From Oscillospiraceae bacterium (GTDB taxonomy: Bacteria; Bacillota; Clostridia; Oscillospirales; CAG-272), in NCBI GenBank assembly GCA_015064185.1, contig SVSS01000002.1:1-64000 (forward strand): a DNA stretch of 64,000 bases, read 5' to 3'. The translations under genes were made by a program, and so were the position numbers. The notes below the pieces were generated by a model. That model did not search any database and had not been told where the DNA came from. It saw nothing but the letters and a program-made list of their open reading frames with translations. Shown one piece after another: positions 8,842 through 17,886 of the stretch (position 1 is its first letter; each line of letters starts with the position of its first letter).

Positions 8842-10744
8842 CAGTAACCTCCTCGAGTGAGATGCCACTCAATTCTTGCCTTATGTATCTGCGGAGTTCC
8901 TCAAAGGGCGTAACGTTGATGCGCTTGCCCGTTTCAAAGAGTTGGCCTTGTATCCGCAATTGCCAATCTATCTCGCTTTGGTTTTCAAGTTCCTCAACCG
9001 AGCGTTCGTGAAAATAATACGGCTTGCCGAAAGAAAACATCCATTCTTCGGGATATCCTTTGATGTAATTGCCAACGGCGGACAATGGCTTTAAGGATGC
9101 CGAATCTTCCTGCCGTGGAATCATATAGGACTTGAAGTAGGTTTCGCAATCGGCGGTATCGAAAATAAATACAATCTCTCCGTCCTTTTCGTAGATAGAG
9201 CCGTTAATTTTATATTTGTATTCGGTGTTCCAACCGAACAGACGATACAAGGTTTCAAAAAATGCCGAGGCTGGGATATCTTTCGGATAGTAAACCTTAT
9301 ACGACAGAGTTGAGCAGTAGACCCCTTGACGATTATCCTTATCCGTCGGGCGGAGTGCGAGTTTCTTGGTGATAGGGTTTACAAGCAACTCTACATAATT
9401 TTTTGCGCCAAGTTTGCGTATGCAATCGGTGTTGAATTTTATTTTCTTATCCACAAAGGTAACATACGGGCGGTGGGGCGTGTCGAAAAACTCTGCACGG
9501 GCAACCTCAAAGCCACGAAGGTCGAAATCCCCGGCGGCAACTTCGATTTGTATTTCAGTAGGTGGTATAGCCGTTTCGGTAGCCTCTTCGATATTATCGT
9601 AAACGCTGACCGCTGCTTGGAAATAATCGCCCTCCTTGAAATTTGCCCATCGAGGGTGGATGCCCACAAAACCTTTCAGAATACCGCTATCAATAACCCG
9701 CAGTTCAGGAAGGAAGGCGCGGTTGCCGTATCTTGCGTTTTCAATCATATGCTGAACGGCAATATAGTCCGCCTTGGAAACGATAGCTTCGTGGTGGTTG
9801 GAGTAATGGCTCTGCGGTCTATCTCCTTTGTTTATCAACGTGCGGTGTGTGCGGTAGTTTTCAGTATAGGTCTTACGGGTTATAACGTCACCGCAGTGGC
9901 GCTCATTTCGCAGAATTTGAATAATACTGCCTGATGTCCATTTGGTGGTGTTGCCAAGGTAGGACTTACGCTCAAGGGCTATAAAGGCTTTTGCGATTTG
10001 CCCCGAAGAGTAGCCGAATAGGTACATATAAAACGCCAATTTTACAGTGGGAGCTTCGTCGGGATTGATGATAAGGTTACCATCTGCATCGTGGCTATAA
10101 CCGAGCAATTTCGGCGTAAGGGGCAAGCCGTGGTCAAGGCGCATACGCAGCGAGGTTTCCATACTACGGCTACGGGTATGTGATTCTTCTTCCGCCATAG
10201 TGGCTTGGAAGGACAGTGCCATAGAGGAGTCCTCGTTGAGAGAGAAAATAGCCTCCGACTCAAAGAAAACACCAACTGCGGGCTTCCTTTCGGCAAGCTC
10301 ACGCACGATGCCTATAAAGTCATACTGATTACGCGCAAAACGGGATACGCTTTTGGTGATAATAAGCGTTAATTTGCCTGCCTTTGCATCAGCAATCATC
10401 TGCTTGAACTCATCACGATTTTTAAGAGATGTGCCACTGATACCTTCGTCTGCGTAGATTTTCACAAGTGTCCAGTTTGGGTGGCGGGAAACGAACTCCT
10501 CATAGTATTTTTTCTGTAGCTCGAAAGAGGTTGTTTGCCTTACGTCATCGGTGGAAACACGGACGTAAATACCGACCAATTGTGGCGTTTCGGTATCGTA
10601 ATAATCGGTTTTCTTCTTTTCGGGGATATATTCGTAATTATCGGGGTCTATTTCCACACGCATACGGCGGCGGACTTTTTCCTTTTGCTGCCACTTTGTA
10701 TTACGCTTTTCTTCGTCAATCATCATTGCCTCCATCTGTTTCAT
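8828..10744 (-). CDS. Large serine recombinase with atypical C-terminal extension (no zinc ribbon)
   Basis: 638 aa; VGIYVRVSTDD, ITKSVSRFARNQ, recombinase domain ...VIRNERHCGDVITRKTYTEN-like; then FDLRGFEVARAEFFDTPHRPYVTFVDKKIKFNTDCIRKL... instead of Cys-rich ribbon. Confidence 0.9.
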   Translation of the reverse strand: MKQMEAMMIDEEKRNTKWQQKEKVRRRMRVEIDPDNYEYIPEKKKTDYYDTETPQLVGIYVRVSTDDVRQTTSFELQKKYYEEFVSRHPNWTLVKIYADEGISGTSLKNRDEFKQMIADAKAGKLTLIITKSVSRFARNQYDFIGIVRELAERKPAVGVFFESEAIFSLNEDSSMALSFQATMAEEESHTRSRSMETSLRMRLDHGLPLTPKLLGYSHDADGNLIINPDEAPTVKLAFYMYLFGYSSGQIAKAFIALERKSYLGNTTKWTSGSIIQILRNERHCGDVITRKTYTENYRTHRTLINKGDRPQSHYSNHHEAIVSKADYIAVQHMIENARYGNRAFLPELRVIDSGILKGFVGIHPRWANFKEGDYFQAAVSVYDNIEEATETAIPPTEIQIEVAAGDFDLRGFEVARAEFFDTPHRPYVTFVDKKIKFNTDCIRKLGAKNYVELLVNPITKKLALRPTDKDNRQGVYCSTLSYKVYYPKDIPASAFFETLYRLFGWNTEYKYKINGSIYEKDGEIVFIFDTADCETYFKSYMIPRQEDSASLKPLSAVGNYIKGYPEEWMFSFGKPYYFHERSVEELENQSEIDWQLRIQGQLFETGKRINVTPFEELRRYIRQELSGISLEEVTDESI

Positions 10745-11318
10745 CGGGGAGCAACTTCCAATCCGGGGACGGCAGGAAGAAGGTGTCCTTCAAATCGTCT
10801 TGATAATAATGAGCGAGGGTGAAGATATCCTCGGAAATAAAGTACATACCGACAGGAGGCTTTTGGGCTGCAAACGCCCGTGCTAAAAAGGCTATCTCAT
10901 ATGGCTTTTTCGATACGTTGGATACTTTTTGGGTGATGATGAGGTCAACTTTTCTGTCCATACAATCCTGTAAGAGCCGACTCCATTCTTTTGCGTTTTC
11001 CATATTCGGTGCGGTTGCGCCCTCGTCAATATAGAAATCCACAAGTTCCCAATTGGGGCAAAGCGCCATCGTGTCTTTGAACTCCTTGATGTGGTAATCC
11101 AAATAGTCCGTATGCCTTGTTTGATTGAAGTATCGGATATAAATGCCGACCCTGAAATGGTGAGCCGTGTTAGGCCTTTCGTGGCGGATATTTTGTAGCC
11201 ACGCTTTATGCTCGGCAATCTTCTGCGCCTGCTCGGTATTTGCTCCAAAGAAAGCGGAAAATTTCTGCGCCTCACCGATTTGCATCAAGCGTTCATATAC
11301 CTCAACTTCTGTACTCAT
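10716..11318 (-). CDS. Resolvase-domain-only protein, predicted catalytically inactive
   Basis: 200 aa; RVGIYIRYFNQTRHTDYLDYHIKEF...LVDFYIDEGATAPNMENAKEW...DLIITQKVSNVSKKPYEIAFLARAF is colinear with the LSR N-terminal domain but the catalytic Ser and two Arg positions are substituted. Confidence 0.8.
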   Translation of the reverse strand: MSTEVEVYERLMQIGEAQKFSAFFGANTEQAQKIAEHKAWLQNIRHERPNTAHHFRVGIYIRYFNQTRHTDYLDYHIKEFKDTMALCPNWELVDFYIDEGATAPNMENAKEWSRLLQDCMDRKVDLIITQKVSNVSKKPYEIAFLARAFAAQKPPVGMYFISEDIFTLAHYYQDDLKDTFFLPSPDWKLLPDETDGGNDD

Positions 11319-11470
11319 AGATATAAGCCTCCATAGTTATAGTTGCCAACATTATAACCGCTTTTTCGACAAATTGCGAATAACTGTCGGTCAGGTTTTT
11401 AACCGTGGGTTATTGAAACGCAAAAAAATATTGAAGGCAATAAAAAAAGAGTGGGCGCAAACCCACTCAA

Positions 11471-11830
11471 TTAGTCATCGTATTCAGTTTTATTGGTACG
11501 CATCGTTGTCTTCAACTCACGCACAATTTTAAGAATTGCCTCGACTTCCGTTGGTGTACAATCACCAAGCAAATCGGCAAATTCCTTCTGGTATATTTGG
11601 TTCACATGAGGGACATCGGGGCGTAGGATTTCGTCCGCTGACACTTGCAACGCTTCAATGATTTTGCAGAAGGTTGTAAGGAGCATTTCCTTCTTTCCGA
11701 GTTCGATATCACTGATGTGTGGCAAGGACACATGGGCATCAAATGCCAAGTCCGCTTGGCTCATTTTCTTCGCTTGACGTGCAGCCCTTATTCGCTGTCC
11801 AACTTTATATTCTATGCTATTCTCATCCAT
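11471..11830 (-). CDS. XRE-family transcriptional regulator
   Basis: 119 aa; KVGQRIRAARQAKKMSQADLAFDAHVSLPHISDIELGKKEMLLTTFCKIIEALQVSADEIL. Confidence 0.9.
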   Translation of the reverse strand: MDENSIEYKVGQRIRAARQAKKMSQADLAFDAHVSLPHISDIELGKKEMLLTTFCKIIEALQVSADEILRPDVPHVNQIYQKEFADLLGDCTPTEVEAILKIVRELKTTMRTNKTEYDD

Positions 11831-11910
11831 TTTGGCGCACCTCCATAAACCACAGACGAATTTATCACTTATAGTTTATCATTTCCAGACGATTATTGAA
11901 ATCTTCGGCT

Positions 11911-11925
11911 GACGATTATATCGTC
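11911..11925. promoter_or_regulatory. Candidate repressor operator in divergent intergenic region
   Basis: Perfect inverted repeat GACGAT-TAT-ATCGTC; related half sites gacgatta at 11888 and gacgaat at 11855. Confidence 0.5.
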
Positions 11926-11974
11926 CGCAGTTTATAATAAATTAGAGAAATTTTTAACTTAAAGGAGGTTCTTA

Positions 11975-12322
11975 ATGAAACTTGATTTTTATACCGTGGG
12001 GCAAAGGATACGAAGATTGCGTAGGCGCAAAAAACTATCCCAAGCCACCCTTGCCGAAATGGTGGATGTTTCGGCTACATACATAAGTCATCTTGAGAAC
12101 GGAATGAAATTTATGAGCGTGGAAACGCTGATTGCTCTTGCCAATGCACTGGGCGTTTCTACAGACACAATCCTATGCGATTCTCTCGACCAACAGTTAT
12201 CAGCCTGCGTGACGGAGTTTGAGATAATTTTGAAAGATTGCACCAATTATGAACGGCGGGTAATCCTCGATAATGCGAGGAGCATCAAGAAGGCTTTACG
12301 AGATAATAAGTATCTGAAATAA
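11975..12322 (+). CDS. XRE-family transcriptional regulator
   Basis: 115 aa; YTVGQRIRRLRRRKKLSQATLAEMVDVSATYISHLENGMKFMSVETLIALANALGVSTDTIL. Confidence 0.9.
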   Translation: MKLDFYTVGQRIRRLRRRKKLSQATLAEMVDVSATYISHLENGMKFMSVETLIALANALGVSTDTILCDSLDQQLSACVTEFEIILKDCTNYERRVILDNARSIKKALRDNKYLK

Positions 12323-12411
12323 ATATCGTCCACGGACTATAAAAATTGGTTGAAAAAGTCATAATTATATGCTATAATTGATATATCTCTTATTTCGATT
12401 GGGGTGGTAGT

Positions 12412-12990
12412 GTGGCAGAAAAAAGGTGCTGTTTTATTGGACATCGTACCATTACGCTGACCGATGAACTGGTAACGAACATAAAAAATATTATTTGCAG
12501 GCTCATTGTGGATGAGGGTGTGAAGTATTTTCTATTTGGCAGCCGTAGTGAGTTTGATGACCTTTGCCACCGAATCGTAACCGACTATCAAAAAGAGTAT
12601 CCCCATATCGTGCGTGCTGCATACACTCGGCGTAGCGAATATGCCGTAAAAAAAGACGAGAAAGAGAGAATGGAAAAGTCGTGGAGTTCGCTCCTGAAAA
12701 CGGATGTTAAACTCAAGGACTACGATGCCGAGGTGCAATCCGATAGGGTTTACTCGGCGGGAAAGGCATCATATGTCGAGCGCAATCAAGAGATGATAGA
12801 TGCCAGTGATTATTGTATTTTCTATTATAACGAGGCGTATCAGCCTCCGCAAAGAAAAAGGGCTAATAGGGATTTAACTTCCTATCAGCCGAAAAGCGGG
12901 ACTCGCATTGCGTATGAGTATGCGGTTCAAAAAAGTAAGAAAAACGATAAAATTGTAATAAATACGTTCGCATCCTATGAAACGGATTGA
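12412..12990 (+). CDS. SLOG-superfamily (DUF1273-like) protein
   Basis: 192 aa; MAEKRCCFIGHRTITLTDELVTNIKNII...YFLFGSRSEFDDLCHRIV; GTG start; prophage-associated context. Confidence 0.7.
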   Translation: MAEKRCCFIGHRTITLTDELVTNIKNIICRLIVDEGVKYFLFGSRSEFDDLCHRIVTDYQKEYPHIVRAAYTRRSEYAVKKDEKERMEKSWSSLLKTDVKLKDYDAEVQSDRVYSAGKASYVERNQEMIDASDYCIFYYNEAYQPPQRKRANRDLTSYQPKSGTRIAYEYAVQKSKKNDKIVINTFASYETD

Positions 12991-13049
12991 AAAATTCATT
13001 ATTTTATGATATACTATTTTAATAAACAATTTAAGGGAGTGGCAAAGAA

Positions 13050-15695
13050 ATGAAATTAAAACGGGCCTTGTTACCGATTTTAATACTCATACTGACGTTG
13101 ACGATGGTTGCTTGTTTTACTGCTTGCGACTCTTCTGATAACGACAATGAACCCCATACGCATAGTTTTTCCGAATGGACAACTACTGAAGAAGCAACTT
13201 GTTCTTCTGTGGGTACTCAAAAACGTGTATGCACTTGTGGGTATACTGAATACAAATATATAGAACAATTGCCACATACCGAAGTAGTAGATGAGGCTAT
13301 TCCTGCTACTTGTACTGAAAGCGGTAGAGGCGAAGGAAAGCACTGTGGCGTATGCAATGAAGTACTGCAAAACGCTATTGTGATTGAGCCGTTGCAACAC
13401 GCATGTGATGATGTAACTATTATTGAAGAAGCGACTTGCCTTAAAAACGGCACAAAGAGATTTACTTGCATCCGTGAGAATTGCGGTTTTTATTATGATG
13501 AGGCATATCCGTTACAGGAGTATACCTCAACGGAGATATATAATCAAGCGCTTAAATATGTGGGCGAAATAATAACCTATGATAAAAAAGGAATTCCACT
13601 TGCACAAGGCACAGGATTCGTTAGCAGTGCAGACGGAAATATTATTACAAACTACCACGTTATCGATGGCGCATATACAGCCACGATTACGATTGGCGAA
13701 GATACATATATGATTCAATCCATATTGGCTTTTGATGCCGATATTGATTTGGCTGTCTTGAAAATAGATGCCACGGGACTCATTCCCGCAAATATCTGTA
13801 AGAAAGAACCTGTCATAGCTGCGGAAGTTTATGCTATAGGTTCACCCGAAGGATTTACTGCTTCTATATCCGTTGGCAATGTTTCTTATGCTCAAAGGGT
13901 TATTGATGGTGTTACATATGTCCAACATACGGCAGCAATAACGCATGGCAGTTCTGGAAGTCCGCTCATAAACAAGCACGGTGAAGTTATTGGAATCAAT
14001 GCGGGTGCTTTCTATGGCGAGATTAATGTTGCTATTTTTACAGGTGAACTCGATAATTTGGTGTATGGTACACCGATAACGCTGGCGGAACTTTATGATT
14101 CCCAAAACACCCCGAATGATATTCTTCGAGAGTGGTTGCTTGGTAATTATAATTTCGTTACCGATGATTTAACGTATTACCAAATTGAAGGTGAAGGCTT
14201 TATTTATGCTGTCGGTTATGATGCCACGGCGGGTATTAACTTCCTTGAGTGTATTTGGGAATTTGCTGACGGCTCTGATTTGTATTTGAGCATCGATTTA
14301 ACCCTAACAAACGATGGGTTGTACACGTATTATGCGCATTATACCCTTGGTGACAATGAAAATTACACCCGTGGATATATAAATCCCGAAACATATATGG
14401 TTACGACTATACTTACGCATTATTCGTATGAAGGTGAGTATTGGGAAGAAGAAAGTATCATGGAGTTTTACTCAAGTGCCGTTGCCTGTGTGATGGAATG
14501 GTTCGATTATTGCCTTGATAATTATGTTGAGGAAATCGACACCGAAGATTTCGGGTTTGAGGCTCTTGCGTTTGATTACAACACAGATGCGCTAACTCTA
14601 TTGAAAAACCATATTCGCACAGAAGGCGAAGTAGACACTGCGAATTCTTGGTACAGAATTGATGAAGAATACGAAGGCTCTAATTATGACGTAAAATTGT
14701 CGATGGTATATGACGCTAACAATAATAGCGCTTTTGCATCGATGAGTTGGTTCGGTGATGACGGAACATATTATTACACATATTTGAGTTTGAATCCAAC
14801 GGCACTCGGTTACTACTATGGTTGCTCATATAGTATTTATTCTAATGGCAGTTTTATAGACCAAAACGATGTAAAAGGCTATATCGAGGCTGGCACATTT
14901 ACTACCAAGGCAAAATTGGGCTATTTCAGTTATGAGGGGCTTCCTGAGTATGAAGACGATTTGCTTGAGATATACTCCGCATGTATACAAGACCTTTTGA
15001 ATTGGATGGGTGCATATTTTGATGGCGCAGACTTGAATTATGGCCTTGCTGATTTAGGTTTTATCTTCTATGACGGATATGCTCCTGCACAGGATTGTGA
15101 TGGAGAGAATCACTATTATCAGACTCCAACCTTCACGTGGGTAGAAGACGAGAACGGATTTAATGTGACGTCAACCTTCGTTTGTGGTTGTGGTACTTAT
15201 TCCGATACCGCTACGACTTATGTTTCCAACACGGATTATGTTGTTACCAAAAATGCAACTGAAACAGAAATTGTTTATGCCTTTACTGCAACTGTTGTTT
15301 TTAATGGTTACACATATACCGATACTCGTTATATAAAGTACGAATGGCAGAGTGTCACACTTCATAATTCCAACTACAAGGATTATCTTGGTGTAGGCTG
15401 TAGTAACACCTCATACCTTGTAAGCACATCGGTGTCTAAAAAATACGAAAACTTAACCTATACCGATGTTACTGTTACATTTACTGTACGTATGACAGGA
15501 ACTGCAAACAATGGTGCAGGCGGAATGGGATATAGCAAAACAGAAACCATCGTGAGTGGGTTCGGGCAAAAAACAACTAATGTTTCGTCAATTGGCTTGA
15601 GTGGATATATATTCTATCCTTCGACACTGACATATTCAGTTGCGGTCAGCGGTCAAGTGTCGGGGTACTTTATGACGGAATATCTTGTACCATGA
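13050..15695 (+). CDS. Secreted lipoprotein with trypsin-like/HtrA-like serine protease domain
   Basis: 881 aa; lipobox-like LTMVACFTAC, Cys-pair repeats (ATCSSVGTQKRVCTCG, ATCTESGRGEGKHCGVC), protease motifs NYHVI, DIDLAVLKID, HGSSGSPLI. Confidence 0.8.
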   Translation: MKLKRALLPILILILTLTMVACFTACDSSDNDNEPHTHSFSEWTTTEEATCSSVGTQKRVCTCGYTEYKYIEQLPHTEVVDEAIPATCTESGRGEGKHCGVCNEVLQNAIVIEPLQHACDDVTIIEEATCLKNGTKRFTCIRENCGFYYDEAYPLQEYTSTEIYNQALKYVGEIITYDKKGIPLAQGTGFVSSADGNIITNYHVIDGAYTATITIGEDTYMIQSILAFDADIDLAVLKIDATGLIPANICKKEPVIAAEVYAIGSPEGFTASISVGNVSYAQRVIDGVTYVQHTAAITHGSSGSPLINKHGEVIGINAGAFYGEINVAIFTGELDNLVYGTPITLAELYDSQNTPNDILREWLLGNYNFVTDDLTYYQIEGEGFIYAVGYDATAGINFLECIWEFADGSDLYLSIDLTLTNDGLYTYYAHYTLGDNENYTRGYINPETYMVTTILTHYSYEGEYWEEESIMEFYSSAVACVMEWFDYCLDNYVEEIDTEDFGFEALAFDYNTDALTLLKNHIRTEGEVDTANSWYRIDEEYEGSNYDVKLSMVYDANNNSAFASMSWFGDDGTYYYTYLSLNPTALGYYYGCSYSIYSNGSFIDQNDVKGYIEAGTFTTKAKLGYFSYEGLPEYEDDLLEIYSACIQDLLNWMGAYFDGADLNYGLADLGFIFYDGYAPAQDCDGENHYYQTPTFTWVEDENGFNVTSTFVCGCGTYSDTATTYVSNTDYVVTKNATETEIVYAFTATVVFNGYTYTDTRYIKYEWQSVTLHNSNYKDYLGVGCSNTSYLVSTSVSKKYENLTYTDVTVTFTVRMTGTANNGAGGMGYSKTETIVSGFGQKTTNVSSIGLSGYIFYPSTLTYSVAVSGQVSGYFMTEYLVP

Positions 15696-15717
15696 GATAA
15701 AAAAGGAGATAGAATCA

Positions 15718-16257
15718 ATGGGAAGATGGGTATATAGAGAGGGCAAAAAAGGTCCAATATCAAGTTATTTCAGAAGCTACTTTTTTGCGTGCCTTATCTT
15801 TAATTTCATAGGCCTCATAGGTTGTATTTCTGTAAAATATTACGATGAAGAGATAACAAAAGCAAAGTGGAAAGGTGCTTTCGCAGGGCTTTCGTTTAGT
15901 ATTGCAGGCATTGCTTGGGCTATTATTGCCACCTCAGCTATTAAAAACAACGCACTTGTTGTTATTACTGCGTTCATTTTGCTGGCGGGTGTTTTCTTCG
16001 GAATCCTCTATAAGTACGGCGGACAAGAGGAAGATGAGACTCCTGTAACGACCTCTACGCCAGCGCAAAGCATCTCTTCACAAGAGATGAAACTTTGGGT
16101 TGAGGCCTATCTCCGTAATATTGGAATGAACTCGGTTGCTATTAGCGCAGCAGTTAGTGATGGTAAATTATCAAAAAGCTATAATTTAATTAGACGGAAA
16201 GCGTCAATGTCCAAGGAAGATTTTTTGATTGAAATGGGAATGTACGAGTTTCTATAA
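15718..16257 (+). CDS. Membrane protein of unknown function
   Basis: ORF track starts at TTG 15685; ATG at 15718 has aaaaaaggagat RBS; several hydrophobic segments. Confidence 0.6.
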   Translation: MGRWVYREGKKGPISSYFRSYFFACLIFNFIGLIGCISVKYYDEEITKAKWKGAFAGLSFSIAGIAWAIIATSAIKNNALVVITAFILLAGVFFGILYKYGGQEEDETPVTTSTPAQSISSQEMKLWVEAYLRNIGMNSVAISAAVSDGKLSKSYNLIRRKASMSKEDFLIEMGMYEFL

Positions 16258-16272
16258 TTTGAGGCAAATATT

Positions 16273-17886
16273 ATGAAAAAGAAAATCACACTTTTATTAA
16301 CATTAATACTTGTCCTTTTATGCTCCGTATGCTTATTTGTCGGTTGCGATGAAACGCCCGACAATATAGGTGGAAGCGGTAACGGCGGCGGAACTACTCA
16401 AACGCCGAGCGGAGGCACTTCCGAAGGTGCGGGAGATAACACAAATAGCAATGCGCCTATTACATTAAAGAACACGGGATTTGATAAAAACAATTCCGCA
16501 AGCCTCACTGTTTCAGGGCAAACGGAGATTTTTTCCTTTGCCGATAATATAACCGCAAACAACGGCTACTCATATCGTATATATTTGAGTGCTGATTGTG
16601 CAGAAGCATCGGTAATTGATAGCAATTATGATGGCTTGGACTATGGTAAAAACTATTATTATATAAAAGCCACAAAAGGTGCTGATACCAAGCAGTACAC
16701 TCTGTGTGTTGTTAGAGAAAAATATCTAACGGTTACATTTGATTTTGGTGATGGAACAGAAAATGAAACTGTTTCGGTGTTATATGGTGACACTGTTAAT
16801 CCTCCTGCCAGAGTACCTAATCCTGTTGGATACACCTTCAAAGGGTGGAACTTTGATTTTACAAAAGGTATAACCGATGATACCACTATTGGTATTATGT
16901 GTCAGGTCAATAGCTATACTTGTACCCTTGATTATAATTATGACATCCCTGATGATACTAAAACAGTTTTTTATGATGCGATTACATACTTGGGGACTCC
17001 CTCGCGGGCGAACCATAGATTTTTAGGGTGGTATTATAACGGCACCAAGGTAGAAAGCAACACGAAATGGAAATATGCCGAGGATATTACTCTTGTTGCA
17101 GAGTGGGAATTTATAGGCACAGAGGGGTTGACTTTTAGCAAAATTGATGGCCGAGATGCATACAGTGTTGGTTTTGGCACAAAAGCGACAGAGGCAAGTG
17201 AGGTAATCATTCCAGACACATATAATGGAATGCCTGTAGTAAAAATGTCTTCTCCTATGTTCTGCGAATTCACTAAAATTACGCTACCGAAGAACTTGGA
17301 ATATTTGCCAAGGTTTCAATACTGCTATAATTTGAGAGAGATTGTTATTCCTAAAACCGTTACCGAAACGGCGCATAATGCTTTTAGCGGTTGTAGCTCA
17401 TTACAAAACATTACATTTGAAAATGGTGGAACGGCATTGACATTAGGAGTACAGATATTCCAAAACTGCACTTCGCTTTCGTCCATTACGCTGCCTGACC
17501 ACTTAACTGACATCGGGTTGTATCCGTTTGATGGGTGTTCCTCTTTGAGTAGTATAAATGTTTCCGATAATGCTACAAACTTTAAGTCTGTTGATGGTGT
17601 TTTGTACTCAAAAGATATGAAAACCATTTACGCATATCCTCCCGCAAAACTTGGCACGACTTATACGTTGGATGGCGTTTCAAAGATTTTTGATGGTGCA
17701 TTCGATAGTCATTATTTGACCACATTAAATATTAAAAACTTTGGTGTCGCATTTAATATCGGCAACGTAGCTTTTTCGGGTTGCACCCAGCTTACCACAA
17801 TAAATTTTTATGGAACGGAAGAGCAGCTCGGTTTTAGCCAACACGCACAAGTTTCTTCTTCAATAACAATAAATTACTTGGGTTAG
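16273..17886 (+). CDS. Lipoprotein with InlB/Flg_new-type repeats and BspA-like leucine-rich repeats
   Basis: 537 aa; lipobox-like CSVCLFVGCDETP; VTFDFGDGTENETVSVLYGDTVNPPARVPNPVGYTFKGWNFD; LRR_5-like ITLPKNLEYLPRFQYCYNLREIVIPKTVTETAHNAFSGCSSLQNITF. Confidence 0.8.
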   Translation: MKKKITLLLTLILVLLCSVCLFVGCDETPDNIGGSGNGGGTTQTPSGGTSEGAGDNTNSNAPITLKNTGFDKNNSASLTVSGQTEIFSFADNITANNGYSYRIYLSADCAEASVIDSNYDGLDYGKNYYYIKATKGADTKQYTLCVVREKYLTVTFDFGDGTENETVSVLYGDTVNPPARVPNPVGYTFKGWNFDFTKGITDDTTIGIMCQVNSYTCTLDYNYDIPDDTKTVFYDAITYLGTPSRANHRFLGWYYNGTKVESNTKWKYAEDITLVAEWEFIGTEGLTFSKIDGRDAYSVGFGTKATEASEVIIPDTYNGMPVVKMSSPMFCEFTKITLPKNLEYLPRFQYCYNLREIVIPKTVTETAHNAFSGCSSLQNITFENGGTALTLGVQIFQNCTSLSSITLPDHLTDIGLYPFDGCSSLSSINVSDNATNFKSVDGVLYSKDMKTIYAYPPAKLGTTYTLDGVSKIFDGAFDSHYLTTLNIKNFGVAFNIGNVAFSGCTQLTTINFYGTEEQLGFSQHAQVSSSITINYLG

